Of a stretch of DNA of 50,710 nt, positions 17,987 through 27,129 are shown piece after piece (positions within the stretch are counted from its first letter, which is position 1; each line of letters opens with the position of its first letter). Source of the DNA: JANXVY01 sp031365425. Lineage in GTDB: Bacteria > Pseudomonadota > Alphaproteobacteria > Rhizobiales > Hyphomicrobiaceae. The notes beneath the pieces are model-generated. The model did no database searches. It worked only from the letters and a program-made list of their open reading frames with translations, and was not told the origin of the DNA. A program made the translations under genes and the position numbers. Location of the stretch: contig JANLYB010000165.1 in the NCBI GenBank assembly GCA_031365425.1, positions 1 through 50,710 on the forward strand. The letters are read 5' to 3'.

Positions 17987-18458
17987 CGAGCCGCTGCTTG
18001 GTTGCCAGTTCCCGCTCCCAACGGTCGCCGTTGTCCAGCAGCCGTTCTTTGGAGAAAAACAGCTCTTCGCGGGTTTCCGTAGCGAACTCGAAATTCGGCC
18101 CTTCGACGATGGCATCCACGGGGCAAGCCTCCTGGCACAGCCCGCAATAGATGCACTTCGTCATGTCGATATCGTACTTGGTCGTCCGCCGCGTGCCGTC
18201 GTTGCGGCGCGGCCCGGCCTCGATAGTGATCGCCTGCGCCGGACAAACCGCCTCGCACAGCTTGCACGCAATGCAGCGCTCTTCCCCGTTGGGATAGCGC
18301 CGCAACGCATGCTCACCCCGGAAACGGGGGCTCAGCGGACCTTTTTCAAACGGATAGTTCACCGTCTTCTTTTCGCGCACCAGATACTTCATGGCGAGCA
18401 CGAACGCGGAGACAAACTCCGCGAGAAATAGCGATTTTATGCCGGAGGCGACGCCCAT
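17970..18458 (-). CDS. nuoI: NADH-quinone oxidoreductase subunit I (2x[4Fe-4S])
   Basis: The 162-residue subunit carries iron-sulfur clusters N6a and N6b that pass electrons toward N2 and quinone. Two ferredoxin motifs are clear: CIACKLCEAVCP and CIYCGLCQEACP. The N-terminal amphipathic helix and the segment YPFEKGPLSPRFRGEHALRR are typical of the family. The length matches alphaproteobacterial NuoI. It follows the 65-residue gene by 24 bases. Confidence 0.97.
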   Translation of the reverse strand: MGVASGIKSLFLAEFVSAFVLAMKYLVREKKTVNYPFEKGPLSPRFRGEHALRRYPNGEERCIACKLCEAVCPAQAITIEAGPRRNDGTRRTTKYDIDMTKCIYCGLCQEACPVDAIVEGPNFEFATETREELFFSKERLLDNGDRWERELATKQRLDAPYQ

Positions 18459-18482
18459 GGATCTATCGGCTTTCGTGAGGTT

Positions 18483-18680
18483 TCAAGCAGTGGTGTAAGT
18501 GAACGCCGCGCCAATTGCGGCCAGCGCGAACGCAGCCAGCACAGGCAACGCGCGCTGCAGCCGGCGCTTGGACTTGGCAACCGCGAGAGCAGTCTTGGCG
18601 CGCGCAACGTCAGTAGCAAACTTGGCGGCCGCCAGAGTTGCGAGGGCGGCAACAGCGATGGAGACAGTCAGCATCGTCAT
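18483..18680 (-). CDS. Small Ala-rich membrane protein between nuoH and nuoI
   Basis: This 65-residue product has two hydrophobic helices (residues 3-20 and 46-62) joined by a basic segment rich in Lys and Arg. The composition is Ala-rich. No family is recognised. Its ATG overlaps the nuoH stop (ATGA at 18677-18680), the same coupling used by the true nuo genes, so translation is likely. It may be an accessory protein of complex I or a lineage-specific passenger. Confidence 0.65.
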   Translation of the reverse strand: MTMLTVSIAVAALATLAAAKFATDVARAKTALAVAKSKRRLQRALPVLAAFALAAIGAAFTYTTA

Positions 18681-19747
18681 GAAACTCTCCCATATTGCAG
18701 CACGGCCGCAACGACCACGACCATGATGAGCGACAACGGCAGAAACACCTTCCAGCCGAGCCGCATAAGCTGATCATAACGGTAGCGCGGCACAATAGCT
18801 TTCACCATTGCAAACATGAAAAACACGAATGTTGCCTTGGCAACGAACCAGATGATGCCCGGAACGGCATTGAATGCCCAATGATTGACCGGCGGCAACC
18901 AGCCCCCAAGAAACAGAATCGTCGTCAACGCGCACATCGTGACAATCGCCACGTACTCGCCGAGCATGAACAACAGGTACGGCGTCGACGCGTATTCCAC
19001 CATGAACCCGGCGACGAGTTCGCTTTCCGCTTCCGGCAAGTCGAAGGGAGGGCGGTTGGTTTCAGCCAGCGCCGAAATGAAGAACACCACGAACATCGGG
19101 AACAGCGGGATGAAGTACCAGTCGAGGATAGACGGAGGAAGACCAAACCGCGTGCCGAGACCAACCTTCTGCGCATTCACGATGTCGGTCATGTTGAGCG
19201 ACCCGGCGCACAGCAAAACCGTAATGATCACCAGTCCGATCGAGACTTCATACGACACCATTTGCGCGCACGAACGAAGCGATCCCATGAACGCGTACTT
19301 CGAGTTCGAAGCCCAGCCGCCCATGATGATGCCGTAGACACCGAGCGACGAAATCGCCAGCAAATACAAGACCCCGACGTTCAAGTCGGCGATCACCCAC
19401 TTGCCCCAATACCCATCCTGCGAAACCGGAATAACGGCCCATGCCGCCAGCGCAAACATCGCAGTCGCGAGCGGCGCGAGCAGAAACACGATCTTATCCG
19501 CGCCCGCCGGGATCAGCGGTTCCTTGAACGCAAACTTGAGCAAGTCGGCAAACGACTGCAGCAACCCGAACGGCCCGACCACGTTAGGACCGCGCCGCTG
19601 CTGAACCGCCGCCCAAACCTTACGGTCCATCAACAGCAGAAACGCAATCGCAACCAGCAACGGCAGAATCACAGCCAAGCTCAGGCCAATATTGACCAGA
19701 ACCCAGATGAGACCGCCAAGCCAACCGTCAAACCCTAAGTAAGTCAT
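18677..19747 (-). CDS. nuoH: NADH-quinone oxidoreductase subunit H
   Basis: The 356-residue subunit anchors the peripheral arm of complex I to the membrane and helps form the quinone chamber. Characteristic blocks are DRKVWAAVQQRRGPNVVGPF, GLLQSFADLLKFAFKEPLIP, ALAETNRPPFDLPEAESELV and FVFFMFAMVKAIVPRYRYDQ. The ATG at 19747 gives the normal N-terminus. An upstream extension inside nuoG is not used. The gene lies ten bases after nuoG. Confidence 0.97.
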   Translation of the reverse strand: MTYLGFDGWLGGLIWVLVNIGLSLAVILPLLVAIAFLLLMDRKVWAAVQQRRGPNVVGPFGLLQSFADLLKFAFKEPLIPAGADKIVFLLAPLATAMFALAAWAVIPVSQDGYWGKWVIADLNVGVLYLLAISSLGVYGIIMGGWASNSKYAFMGSLRSCAQMVSYEVSIGLVIITVLLCAGSLNMTDIVNAQKVGLGTRFGLPPSILDWYFIPLFPMFVVFFISALAETNRPPFDLPEAESELVAGFMVEYASTPYLLFMLGEYVAIVTMCALTTILFLGGWLPPVNHWAFNAVPGIIWFVAKATFVFFMFAMVKAIVPRYRYDQLMRLGWKVFLPLSLIMVVVVAAVLQYGRVS

Positions 19748-19757
19748 GCTGTTGGCC

Positions 19758-21869
19758 TCATTCGGCGGCGTCGCGGGCAGCGCCCGCACTGTTTTTCTTG
19801 AGCGCGCTCATCTCGGCCATGACGGCGGACGCACGAGCAATCGGATTGGTCAGATAGAAATCGTGGATCGCATTGACGAATGGCCCTGCCGTCACCGGCC
19901 CGGCGGACCGCGCCAGCGCGCCAACGGCTTCAGGATTGCCGGCACTGATCACGCCTAATCGCGCCAGATGCGGCGCAGACGTGTACATGCCCGCCCGCAG
20001 CGCGCCGATGTCGTCATACGGCAGCGTCTGCCCGACGAGCGCCGACAGCGCGCGCAGGATGGTCCAATCTTCCTTGGCCAAGCCCGGCGCGGCGGCAGCC
20101 TTCGCCGTCATCTGCACGCGGCCTTCCGTGTTGGCATACGTCGCGGCTTTTTCCGTATAAGCCGCGCCTGGAAGGATCACATCGGCGCGGTGCGCACCAG
20201 CGTCGCCATGGCTACCCTGATAGACAACGAACGTCCCGGCGCCGAGCTTATCGACCGGCAACTCATCCGCACCCAGCAGGAACAGCAAATCGAGCGCACC
20301 CTTAGCACTCGCCGTCATCATACCTGCCACGTCAAGCCCGCTGGACCCCGGCACAAACCCAAGATCAAGACCGGCAACCCGCGACGCCGCCGTCTGTAAG
20401 ACGTTGAACCCAGCCCAGCCCTCGTCTGCTCCGTTCAGTGCAGCCTGCGCCACGCGTGCCGCCAGCGCGACAACCGCCGCACCGTCCGCCCGCGCATAAG
20501 CGCCCGCGCCCACAATCACCAACGGTCGCTTCGCAGCGCCCAGATGGTTCGCGAACGCATTCGACCCGTCGGCAACCGCCGCCAAGGTCTCGCTCCCAGC
20601 ACCCAGATACTCATATGGATAAGTCAGCGGCACCCGCTCGCCGATCACACCGATCCGGACGCCGCCCTGCTTATAGCGCTTCAAGATCCGCGCATTTAGC
20701 ACCGCTGCTTCAAGCCGCGGATTGGTGCCGACCAGCAAAATGCAGTCGGCCTTTTCAAGGCCTTCGATCGTCGAGTTGAACACGTAGCTCGCGCGGCCCT
20801 GCGCCGGATCAAAATGCGCCCCATCCTGGCGGCAATCGATATTCTTGGACCCAAGTTTGTCGAACAACCCCTTGAGCGCAAACATCTCTTCCGCACCAGC
20901 AAGATCGCCGGCAATCGCCGCAATCCGCTCGGGTCGCGCCGCTTTCAAGCGCTCGGCCACCGCCGCAAGCGCCTGATCCCAGGTCGCAGCCACGAGCCGC
21001 CCGTCGATCCGCACATACGGCGTATCAAGCCGCTGGGTACGCAAACCATCGGCCACATGCCGCGTTTTGTCCGAAATCCATTCTTCGTTCACGGCGTCAT
21101 TGTTGCGCGGCAAAATCCGCATCACGTCGCGCCCGCGCGTCTCGACCACGATCGCCGACCCGACGGCGTCCATGACGTCGATTGATTCGGTCGGCTTCAA
21201 TTCCCACGGCCGCGCGTTGAAGGCCCATGGCCGGTGCGTCAGCGCTCCTACCGGACACAGATCGACCGCGTTGGCCGACATCTCTGACATGATGCCTTTT
21301 TCAAGGTAGGTTGTAATCTCGGCATCCTCGCCGCGACCGATGAGTCCCAGCTCTTCGACGCCAGCGACTTCCGTCATGAACCGCACGCACCGGGTGCAAT
21401 GGATGCAGCGCGTCATCACCGTTTTGATGAGCGGCCCCAAATGCTTCTCTTCAACGGCGCGCTTGTTTTCCGTGTAGCGCGAACCACCGCGGCCATAAGC
21501 CTGCGCCTGGTCCTGCAGATCGCATTCGCCGCCTTGATCACAGATCGGACAATCGAGCGGATGGTTGATCAGCAGGAATTCCATCACGCCTTCGCGCGCC
21601 TTTTTGACCATCGGCGACTTGGTCGAGATGATCTTGGGGCTGCCATCCTTATTCGGCGGCAGATCGTTGACGCCCATCGCGCACGAGGCAATGGGCTTCG
21701 GCGATCCCTGCACATCGACAAGGCACATCCGGCAGTTACCCGCGATAGACAACCGCTCGTGATAACAAAAACGCGGAATCTCAGCGCCCGCCTGCTCGCA
21801 GGCTTGCAGAAGTGTCGTTCCGTCTTCGACCTCGACCAGCGTGCCGTCGACGATCAGTTGCTTGGCCAT
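19758..21869 (-). CDS. nuoG: NADH-quinone oxidoreductase subunit G
   Basis: The 703-residue subunit carries clusters N1b, N3/N4 and N5 in the peripheral arm. The [2Fe-2S] ligands lie in CYHERLSIAGNCRMC. The His-Cys cluster region is HPLDCPICDQGGECDLQDQ, and RCIHCTRCVRFMTEVAG carries further Cys ligands. The molybdopterin-like domain follows. The ATG at 21869 (MAKQLIVDG) begins the ferredoxin domain; a longer frame to 22004 adds unrelated sequence. It is the first nuo gene here: upstream is a non-coding gap and then divergent fhcB, so nuoA-F must lie elsewhere. Confidence 0.96.
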   Translation of the reverse strand: MAKQLIVDGTLVEVEDGTTLLQACEQAGAEIPRFCYHERLSIAGNCRMCLVDVQGSPKPIASCAMGVNDLPPNKDGSPKIISTKSPMVKKAREGVMEFLLINHPLDCPICDQGGECDLQDQAQAYGRGGSRYTENKRAVEEKHLGPLIKTVMTRCIHCTRCVRFMTEVAGVEELGLIGRGEDAEITTYLEKGIMSEMSANAVDLCPVGALTHRPWAFNARPWELKPTESIDVMDAVGSAIVVETRGRDVMRILPRNNDAVNEEWISDKTRHVADGLRTQRLDTPYVRIDGRLVAATWDQALAAVAERLKAARPERIAAIAGDLAGAEEMFALKGLFDKLGSKNIDCRQDGAHFDPAQGRASYVFNSTIEGLEKADCILLVGTNPRLEAAVLNARILKRYKQGGVRIGVIGERVPLTYPYEYLGAGSETLAAVADGSNAFANHLGAAKRPLVIVGAGAYARADGAAVVALAARVAQAALNGADEGWAGFNVLQTAASRVAGLDLGFVPGSSGLDVAGMMTASAKGALDLLFLLGADELPVDKLGAGTFVVYQGSHGDAGAHRADVILPGAAYTEKAATYANTEGRVQMTAKAAAAPGLAKEDWTILRALSALVGQTLPYDDIGALRAGMYTSAPHLARLGVISAGNPEAVGALARSAGPVTAGPFVNAIHDFYLTNPIARASAVMAEMSALKKNSAGAARDAAE

Positions 21870-22272
21870 GTCTGGCTCTCGCCCCGGTCTTGAAGTTAAT
21901 GAGCCTGGAAGTTTATCGGTCTTGAAAGTGTATGGCGCGCAATGGGCCCGCGCCGGATTCAAATCCTCATCTACACGCCAGCATGACGAATGGCTAGGCG
22001 TCAATCGGTATGATCCGCCGGCCGTCGTAGATCACATCCCTCCCTTGCGATATGTCCTACCGGGTCAAGCTCAAAAAAGCTGGTCCCAAAACCATCGTCC
22101 AAACGCGAACCACATCAACCCTCTTTCATGCCTTCGCCTGCCTTTCTAACCATCCTGCGACATCATCGCAGATCGAGATTGCGCAAGACCATGAATTAGA
22201 CCAAAGACGAATGGTTGTGTCTCACGCTGCTGCGTGCTTTCAATGCCCTACTTTTGGAGGAGACGCCTGCTG
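21870..22272. promoter_or_regulatory. Divergent control region between nuoG and fhcB
   Basis: These 403 bases carry no convincing gene and must hold the promoters for the nuoG operon (minus) and the fhc operon (plus), two central energy pathways. No consensus -35/-10 pair is obvious. A perfect 10-base direct repeat lies on the nuoG side (21885-21894 and 21917-21926). On the fhcB side the strong ribosome site GGAGGAG is at 22256-22262, ten bases before the fhcB ATG. Confidence 0.55.
21885..21926. repeat. 10-base direct repeat in the nuoG leader
   Basis: CGGTCTTGAA occurs at 21885-21894 and again at 21917-21926, 32 bases apart, about three helical turns. Between them GAAGTTAAT and GAAGTTTAT also resemble each other. 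The place, 16 to 57 bases before the nuoG ATG, suits an operator for a protein that binds two half-sites on one DNA face, or a small tandem duplication. Confidence 0.5.
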
Positions 22273-23595
22273 ATGACCACGCCGACGACCGGAGCCGCGG
22301 ACACGCTCCCCAAAACTGCGACCAAGATCGCCAATGACGGCACGTTCCACAACGTCGCCTGCCCATTTTGCGGCATCCTGTGCGACGATCTTGAGATCGC
22401 AAGGGCAACCGGCAAGCTGAAAGTCGTCAAGAACGGCTGCCCCAAAGCGATTGAAGGCTTCGAGCGCGCCCTCCCCGCCGCCAGCCCTCAAGTCAATGGC
22501 AAGGACGTTACCTTGCCTGAAGCCATCGCCGCCGCCACGGCTCTAATCCAAAAAGCAAAACTCCCCCTCTACGGCGGCCTTGCCACCGACGTTGAAGGCA
22601 TGCGCGCCATCATGGCCCTGGCCGACCGCACCGGGGGCGTACTCGATCACGTCCTGAGCGAAGGCCAATACCGCAACTTCAAAGTCCTCCAGTCCACCGG
22701 CTGGGTCATGTCCACCCTGACCGAAGTCCGCAACCGCGCCGACCTCATCATCGTCGCCGGCTCCGACGTCCACACCCTCCACCCCCGCTTCTTCGAGCGA
22801 GTCGTCTGCAACACCGAAACGATGTTCGAGCCGCAGCTAAAGCGCACCGTCGTGTTTATCGGCAAAGGCCTCGATAGCTCCGCCGTCAAAGGCCCCCTCA
22901 TTGGCGAAGTCCTCACGCTGGATTGCCCGCTGGATCAGGTCGGCGTAGTCGTCTCCGCCCTGCGCGCCCGCCTGAAAGGTGTGCCGCTGGCAGCAAGCAC
23001 AATCGCAAACGTGCCGATGACAGCCATCGATGACCTCGCCGCCCGCTGCCACAAGGCCGCCTACGGCGTCGTCGTCTGGGCCCCGCCAAGCCTCAACTTC
23101 CCCAACGCCGACCTCACCGTCCAGGTCATCTGCGACATGGTCCGCGAATTGAACGTCACCCAGCGATTCGCCGGTCTCTCGCTCGGCGGCAACGAAGGCG
23201 CCGTCACCGCAGGCGCGGTCTCAAGCTGGCAGAGCGGCTACCCGCTCCGCGTCAGCTACGCCAACGGCAAACCCGAACACGACGCCACCCGCAATTCTCT
23301 GAACCGCATGCTTGCAGCCGGCGAAGGCGACCTCCTCGTCTGGACCGCCAGCTTCACCCCCGGCATCGGAGTTCCCAAGACGAGCCTTCCCACCATCGTC
23401 CTCGGCACTCCCGGCATCGAGACGGCCCAGCCTCCCGCCGTGTTCATCCCCATCGGCACGCCGGGCGTCGACCACGTAGGACGCCTCGTGCGTTGCGACA
23501 ACGTCGTCTCGCTGCCGCTGCGAAACCTCGGCCGAGCCCCCCTGCCGAGCGCCGCCCACGTTCTCGAATCTATCGAAGCCGCCCTCCATTATTGA
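22273..23595 (+). CDS. fhcB: Formyltransferase/hydrolase complex subunit B (formylmethanofuran dehydrogenase B homologue)
   Basis: The 440-residue protein is homologous to subunit B of archaeal formylmethanofuran dehydrogenase. In methylotrophs the Fhc complex takes the formyl group of formyl-H4MPT to formate through a methanofuran analogue, in the cytoplasm. Early cysteines C30, C33 and C37 (in ACPFCGILCDD) match the N-terminal motif of the family. The start ATG at 22273 has GGAGGAG ten bases upstream. It is the first gene of fhcB-A-D-C, the usual order in Methylobacterium and Hyphomicrobium. In bacterial Fhc this subunit is thought not to carry an active molybdopterin site. Confidence 0.95.
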   Translation: MTTPTTGAADTLPKTATKIANDGTFHNVACPFCGILCDDLEIARATGKLKVVKNGCPKAIEGFERALPAASPQVNGKDVTLPEAIAAATALIQKAKLPLYGGLATDVEGMRAIMALADRTGGVLDHVLSEGQYRNFKVLQSTGWVMSTLTEVRNRADLIIVAGSDVHTLHPRFFERVVCNTETMFEPQLKRTVVFIGKGLDSSAVKGPLIGEVLTLDCPLDQVGVVVSALRARLKGVPLAASTIANVPMTAIDDLAARCHKAAYGVVVWAPPSLNFPNADLTVQVICDMVRELNVTQRFAGLSLGGNEGAVTAGAVSSWQSGYPLRVSYANGKPEHDATRNSLNRMLAAGEGDLLVWTASFTPGIGVPKTSLPTIVLGTPGIETAQPPAVFIPIGTPGVDHVGRLVRCDNVVSLPLRNLGRAPLPSAAHVLESIEAALHY

Positions 23596-23618
23596 GCTGA
23601 CCCAATTCTTGAGCTGAA

Positions 23619-25295
23619 ATGAGCCAGAGCCACATGCTGACAAAACTTACGGGCGGCAAAGTCTATGACCCAGCCAACGGGATCAACGGCGAAGTCCGCG
23701 ACATCTACATAGAGAACGGCCGCATCGTCACGCCCGACCCCAATGCCCGCGTTCACGAGGAATTCTCCCTGCGCGGCCGCGTCGTCATGGCCGGCGGCAT
23801 CGACCCCCACTCCCACATCGGCGGCGGCAAGGTCACAATCGCCCGCATGCTTATGCCCGAAGACCACCAGGGCCACGAGCATTGCCGTGGAGACCTCACC
23901 CGCTCGGGCGTCGGCCACGCGATCCCCTCGACTCTGACCACCGGCTACCGCTACGCCGAAATGGGCTACACCGCCTGCTTCGAGCCGGCCATGCTACCTG
24001 CCAACGCCCGCCAGGCGCACATGGAAATGGGCGATACGCCGCTGCTCGATAAGGGCGCGTTCGTCATGCTGGGCAGCGACGACTTCCTCCTGCGCCAACT
24101 GACCCAGAAGCAGGACTTCTCCGCGATCAAAGACTACATCGCCTGGACGATGCATGCGGCTCAAGCCATCGCCGTCAAAGTCGTGAACCCAGGCGGCATT
24201 AGTGCGTTCAAGTTCAACCAGCGCTTCCTCGACCTCGACGAAAAGCACACCCATTACGGCCTCACCCCCCGTCAGATCCTGCTGAACCTCGCCCGTGGCC
24301 TCAAGGAAATCGGCGTCACCCACCCGCTGCACGTCCACGGCTGCAACCTCGGCGTCCCCGGCAACGTAGAAACCACGCTATCGACAATTGCCGCGATGGA
24401 AGGCCTGCCGGTCCACCTGACCCACATCCAGTTCCACAGCTACGGAACCGAAGGCGACAAGCTTTTCTCCTCGGGTGCCGCACGCGTTGCGGAAGCCGTC
24501 AACACGAACAAAAACGTCTCCATCGACGTCGGCCAAGTCCTATTCGGCCAGACCTGCACCGCCTCGGGCGACAGCATGCGCCAATACGGCAACGCCGGCA
24601 GCGCCTACCCGAAGAAGTCGGTTATCATGGACATCGAATGCGATGCCGGCTGCGGCGTCGTGCCGATGAAGTACAAGGAAAAGAGCTTCGTCAACGCGCT
24701 CCAATGGTGCATCGGCCTTGAGACCTTCCTGCTCGTCAACGACCCGTGGCGCTTGTTCCTCACGACCGACCATCCCAACGGCGCGCCGTTCACCAGCTAC
24801 CCGCACTTGATCCGCCTGTTGATGGACAAGGGCTTCCGCAACGACATGATGCAGAAAATTGACCCGACCGCGCAGGCTTACAGCACCCTCGGCTCCATCG
24901 ACCGCGAATACTCGCTCTACGAAATTGCGATCATGACCCGCGCCGGCCCCGCCCGCAGCCTCGGCCTCAAGGATCGCGGCCACCTCGGCGTCGGGGCTTG
25001 CGCCGACATCACGGTCTATGCCGACAAAGCCAACAAGGAAGAGATGTTCACCGCCCCCGAACTCGTCTTCAAGAACGGCGACCTGATCGTGCGCAACGGC
25101 CGCATCGTCAAACTGGTTCAAGGCGCAACCCACGTTGCCCGCCCCGATTACGACAAGAGCATCGAACGCTCCCTGAACGATTACTTCCGCCGTTATCACA
25201 CGGTCCAAATGGACAATTTCCGCGTCAGCGACGACGAAATCATCGGCAGCGACAAGGGCTCCATCATCGTGCAACCGACAGGAGCCCGAATCTGA
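23619..25295 (+). CDS. fhcA: Formyltransferase/hydrolase complex subunit A (amidohydrolase)
   Basis: The 558-residue protein is a metal-dependent amidohydrolase that hydrolyses the N-formyl group from the methanofuran analogue to give formate. The metal-binding HSH of GIDPHSHIGGG lies near residues 61-69 (His64 and His66), and further His ligands occur in PLHVHGCNLGVPGN and VHLTHIQFHSYG. A Lys in AQAIAVKVVNPGG fits the carbamylated-Lys region. An alternative start is the ATG at 23634 (MLTKLTGG), which gives the N-terminus usual for the family; neither ATG has a strong ribosome site. The stop overlaps the fhcD start. Confidence 0.95.
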   Translation: MSQSHMLTKLTGGKVYDPANGINGEVRDIYIENGRIVTPDPNARVHEEFSLRGRVVMAGGIDPHSHIGGGKVTIARMLMPEDHQGHEHCRGDLTRSGVGHAIPSTLTTGYRYAEMGYTACFEPAMLPANARQAHMEMGDTPLLDKGAFVMLGSDDFLLRQLTQKQDFSAIKDYIAWTMHAAQAIAVKVVNPGGISAFKFNQRFLDLDEKHTHYGLTPRQILLNLARGLKEIGVTHPLHVHGCNLGVPGNVETTLSTIAAMEGLPVHLTHIQFHSYGTEGDKLFSSGAARVAEAVNTNKNVSIDVGQVLFGQTCTASGDSMRQYGNAGSAYPKKSVIMDIECDAGCGVVPMKYKEKSFVNALQWCIGLETFLLVNDPWRLFLTTDHPNGAPFTSYPHLIRLLMDKGFRNDMMQKIDPTAQAYSTLGSIDREYSLYEIAIMTRAGPARSLGLKDRGHLGVGACADITVYADKANKEEMFTAPELVFKNGDLIVRNGRIVKLVQGATHVARPDYDKSIERSLNDYFRRYHTVQMDNFRVSDDEIIGSDKGSIIVQPTGARI

Positions 25296-26200
25296 TGAAA
25301 TCAACGACCATCAACGGCGTCCAGATCGATGATACCTTCGCCGAAGCCTTCGGCATGAGCGGCACCGGCCTCATCAACCCCGCCGACCCGGCGAAATGGG
25401 CACAGATCTGTGCCACCACCATGACCGGCTTCGGCACGTCCGTCATCGGCTGCGGCGCGGAATGTGGCATCGACCGCATCCTCTCGCCCGATGAAACCCC
25501 CGATGGCCGCCCCGGCGTCCGCGTCCTGATGTTCGGATTCTCCCCCGACGCACTCATCCCGCAGGTCGCCAACCGCGTCGGCCAGTGCGTCCTGACCTCG
25601 CCCGGTTCGGCCTGTTACGCCGCCGTCGAAGGCCCGATCGCCATTCCCCTCGGCACCAGCCTGCGCCAGTTCGGCGACGGCTTCCAAACCTCCCGCCGCG
25701 CAGGCGGCAAGCGCTACTGGCGTGTTCCCGTCATGGACGGCGAATTCGTCTGCGAAGACAAGACCGGCTGCGTCACGACGGCTGTCGGCGGCGGCAACCT
25801 GCTCCTGCTCGGCAAAGACCGCCGCGGCGTGCTTGAAGTTGCAGAGGCCGCCATCGACGCCATCGCCACCGTCAACGATTGTATTACCCCGTTTCCCGGC
25901 GGCATCGTCCGCTCGGGCTCCAAAGTCGGCTCGAAATATGCTGGCATGTTCGCCTCCGCCAACGATGCCTTCGCACCCACGCTCAAAGGTGCAGTCAAAA
26001 CCGAACTGAACCCCGACACTGTCTCCGTGCTCGAAATAGTCATCGACGGCCTGACGTCGCAAGCCGTCGCCGATGCCATGCGCGCCGGTCTCAAATCCAT
26101 TATCGCGAACGGCGCTGCAAAAGGCGTCAACCGGGTTAGCGCCGGCAACTACGGCGGCAAACTCGGCCAGCACCATTATCACCTGCGGGAACTCGTCTGA
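25295..26200 (+). CDS. fhcD: Formylmethanofuran:H4MPT formyltransferase (Fhc subunit D)
   Basis: The 301-residue enzyme moves the formyl group between tetrahydromethanopterin and the methanofuran analogue within the Fhc complex. Typical stretches are IDDTFAEAFGMSGTG at the N-terminus, SVIGCGAECGIDRIL, and the C-terminal GGKLGQHHYHL. The length matches Ftr/FhcD. It begins at the ATG at 25295, sharing one base with the fhcA stop (TGATG), and ends in the same way with fhcC. Such coupling suggests fixed subunit ratios. Confidence 0.96.
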   Translation: MKSTTINGVQIDDTFAEAFGMSGTGLINPADPAKWAQICATTMTGFGTSVIGCGAECGIDRILSPDETPDGRPGVRVLMFGFSPDALIPQVANRVGQCVLTSPGSACYAAVEGPIAIPLGTSLRQFGDGFQTSRRAGGKRYWRVPVMDGEFVCEDKTGCVTTAVGGGNLLLLGKDRRGVLEVAEAAIDAIATVNDCITPFPGGIVRSGSKVGSKYAGMFASANDAFAPTLKGAVKTELNPDTVSVLEIVIDGLTSQAVADAMRAGLKSIIANGAAKGVNRVSAGNYGGKLGQHHYHLRELV

Positions 26201-27000
26201 TGAGCCAACTGACCCTCAAACTCAAAGCCGCCCCCTCTGGCCGCATCGACCTGTCGGGCCTCGCACCCGCTCTCGCCGCAGGCGCAACGGCCAGCGCCAT
26301 CAGCCAGCTTCCTGTCGCCCATGGCGTTCGCCTCTCTGACATCTTCACCGTCTCCGGCACGACTGGAGGCACGGTCACCATTTCAGGCGGCTCGGAACGC
26401 CTCGACGGCGTCGGCGCAGGCTTGACTGGTGGCACACTCGTCGTCGCAGGCGACGTTGGTGCGAATGCAGGCGTCGGCATGAAGGGCGGCAAGCTGGAAA
26501 TCCGCGGCTCGGCTGGCCCCTACCTTGCGTCCGGAATGAAGGGCGGCATCATCCATGTGACCGGCAACGCAGGCGATCACATTGGCGGCGTGGCAGCAGG
26601 TCACCGCTTTGGCATGACCGGCGGCAACGTCATCATCGACGGCAATATCGGCGCACGCGCGGGCGACAAGATGCGCCGCGGCCTGATCCTTGTCCGCGGC
26701 AAGACCGGCGACGCCGCAGGCTCCCGCATGATCGGCGGCACCATCGTCGCCGAAAGTGGCTTTGGCACAAACGCCGGCCAGCTCATGCGTCGCGGCACCC
26801 TCATCGGCCCCAAGGTCGAGCGCATGTCGTCAACCTTCGCCGACTGCGGCGTTCACGAACTCGTGATCCTGTCCGTCATGTCCCGCGCCTGGACCCGCGA
26901 ACTCGGCACCCTGGCTCCCAAGCCAATCCCCCGCACAGTTCGCCGTTTTGCGGGCGATCTGGCCGCAATCGGCAAAGGTGAAGTCTTGATCACGGCATGA
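26200..27000 (+). CDS. fhcC: Formyltransferase/hydrolase complex subunit C
   Basis: The 266-residue subunit is homologous to subunit C of formylmethanofuran dehydrogenase and to the C-terminal domain of glutamate synthase. It is a right-handed beta-helix built from repeated G-x-x-x-G units, seen here in runs such as GGTLVVAGDVGANAG, GMKGGIIHVTGNAGDHIGG and GGNVIIDGNIGARAG. It is a structural member of Fhc. It is the last fhc gene, joined to fhcD by TGATG. No clear terminator hairpin follows. Confidence 0.95.
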   Translation: MSQLTLKLKAAPSGRIDLSGLAPALAAGATASAISQLPVAHGVRLSDIFTVSGTTGGTVTISGGSERLDGVGAGLTGGTLVVAGDVGANAGVGMKGGKLEIRGSAGPYLASGMKGGIIHVTGNAGDHIGGVAAGHRFGMTGGNVIIDGNIGARAGDKMRRGLILVRGKTGDAAGSRMIGGTIVAESGFGTNAGQLMRRGTLIGPKVERMSSTFADCGVHELVILSVMSRAWTRELGTLAPKPIPRTVRRFAGDLAAIGKGEVLITA

Positions 27001-27129
27001 TAGTGCTCAAAGCTTGATCCGGCAGCGAAACTCACGCGTAGTTATCCCCGTACCTCCAAAGGTCCTGCAAACTGCTGGCATCAACGCAGCAATCCGTGCG
27101 GCGTGACGCAAACGGGAGAAACCGGAACA

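Noticed and set aside
18695..19738. Long open frame on plus opposite nuoH
   Set aside because: Shadow of a certain gene; the product is mostly charged and Arg/Gln-rich without domain likeness.
21955..21966. A tRNA T-arm-like sequence (GGATTCAAATCC) before nuoG, followed by an ACGCCA end
   Set aside because: The T stem has mismatches and no acceptor, D or anticodon arm fits upstream. It is probably chance or at most an old remnant.
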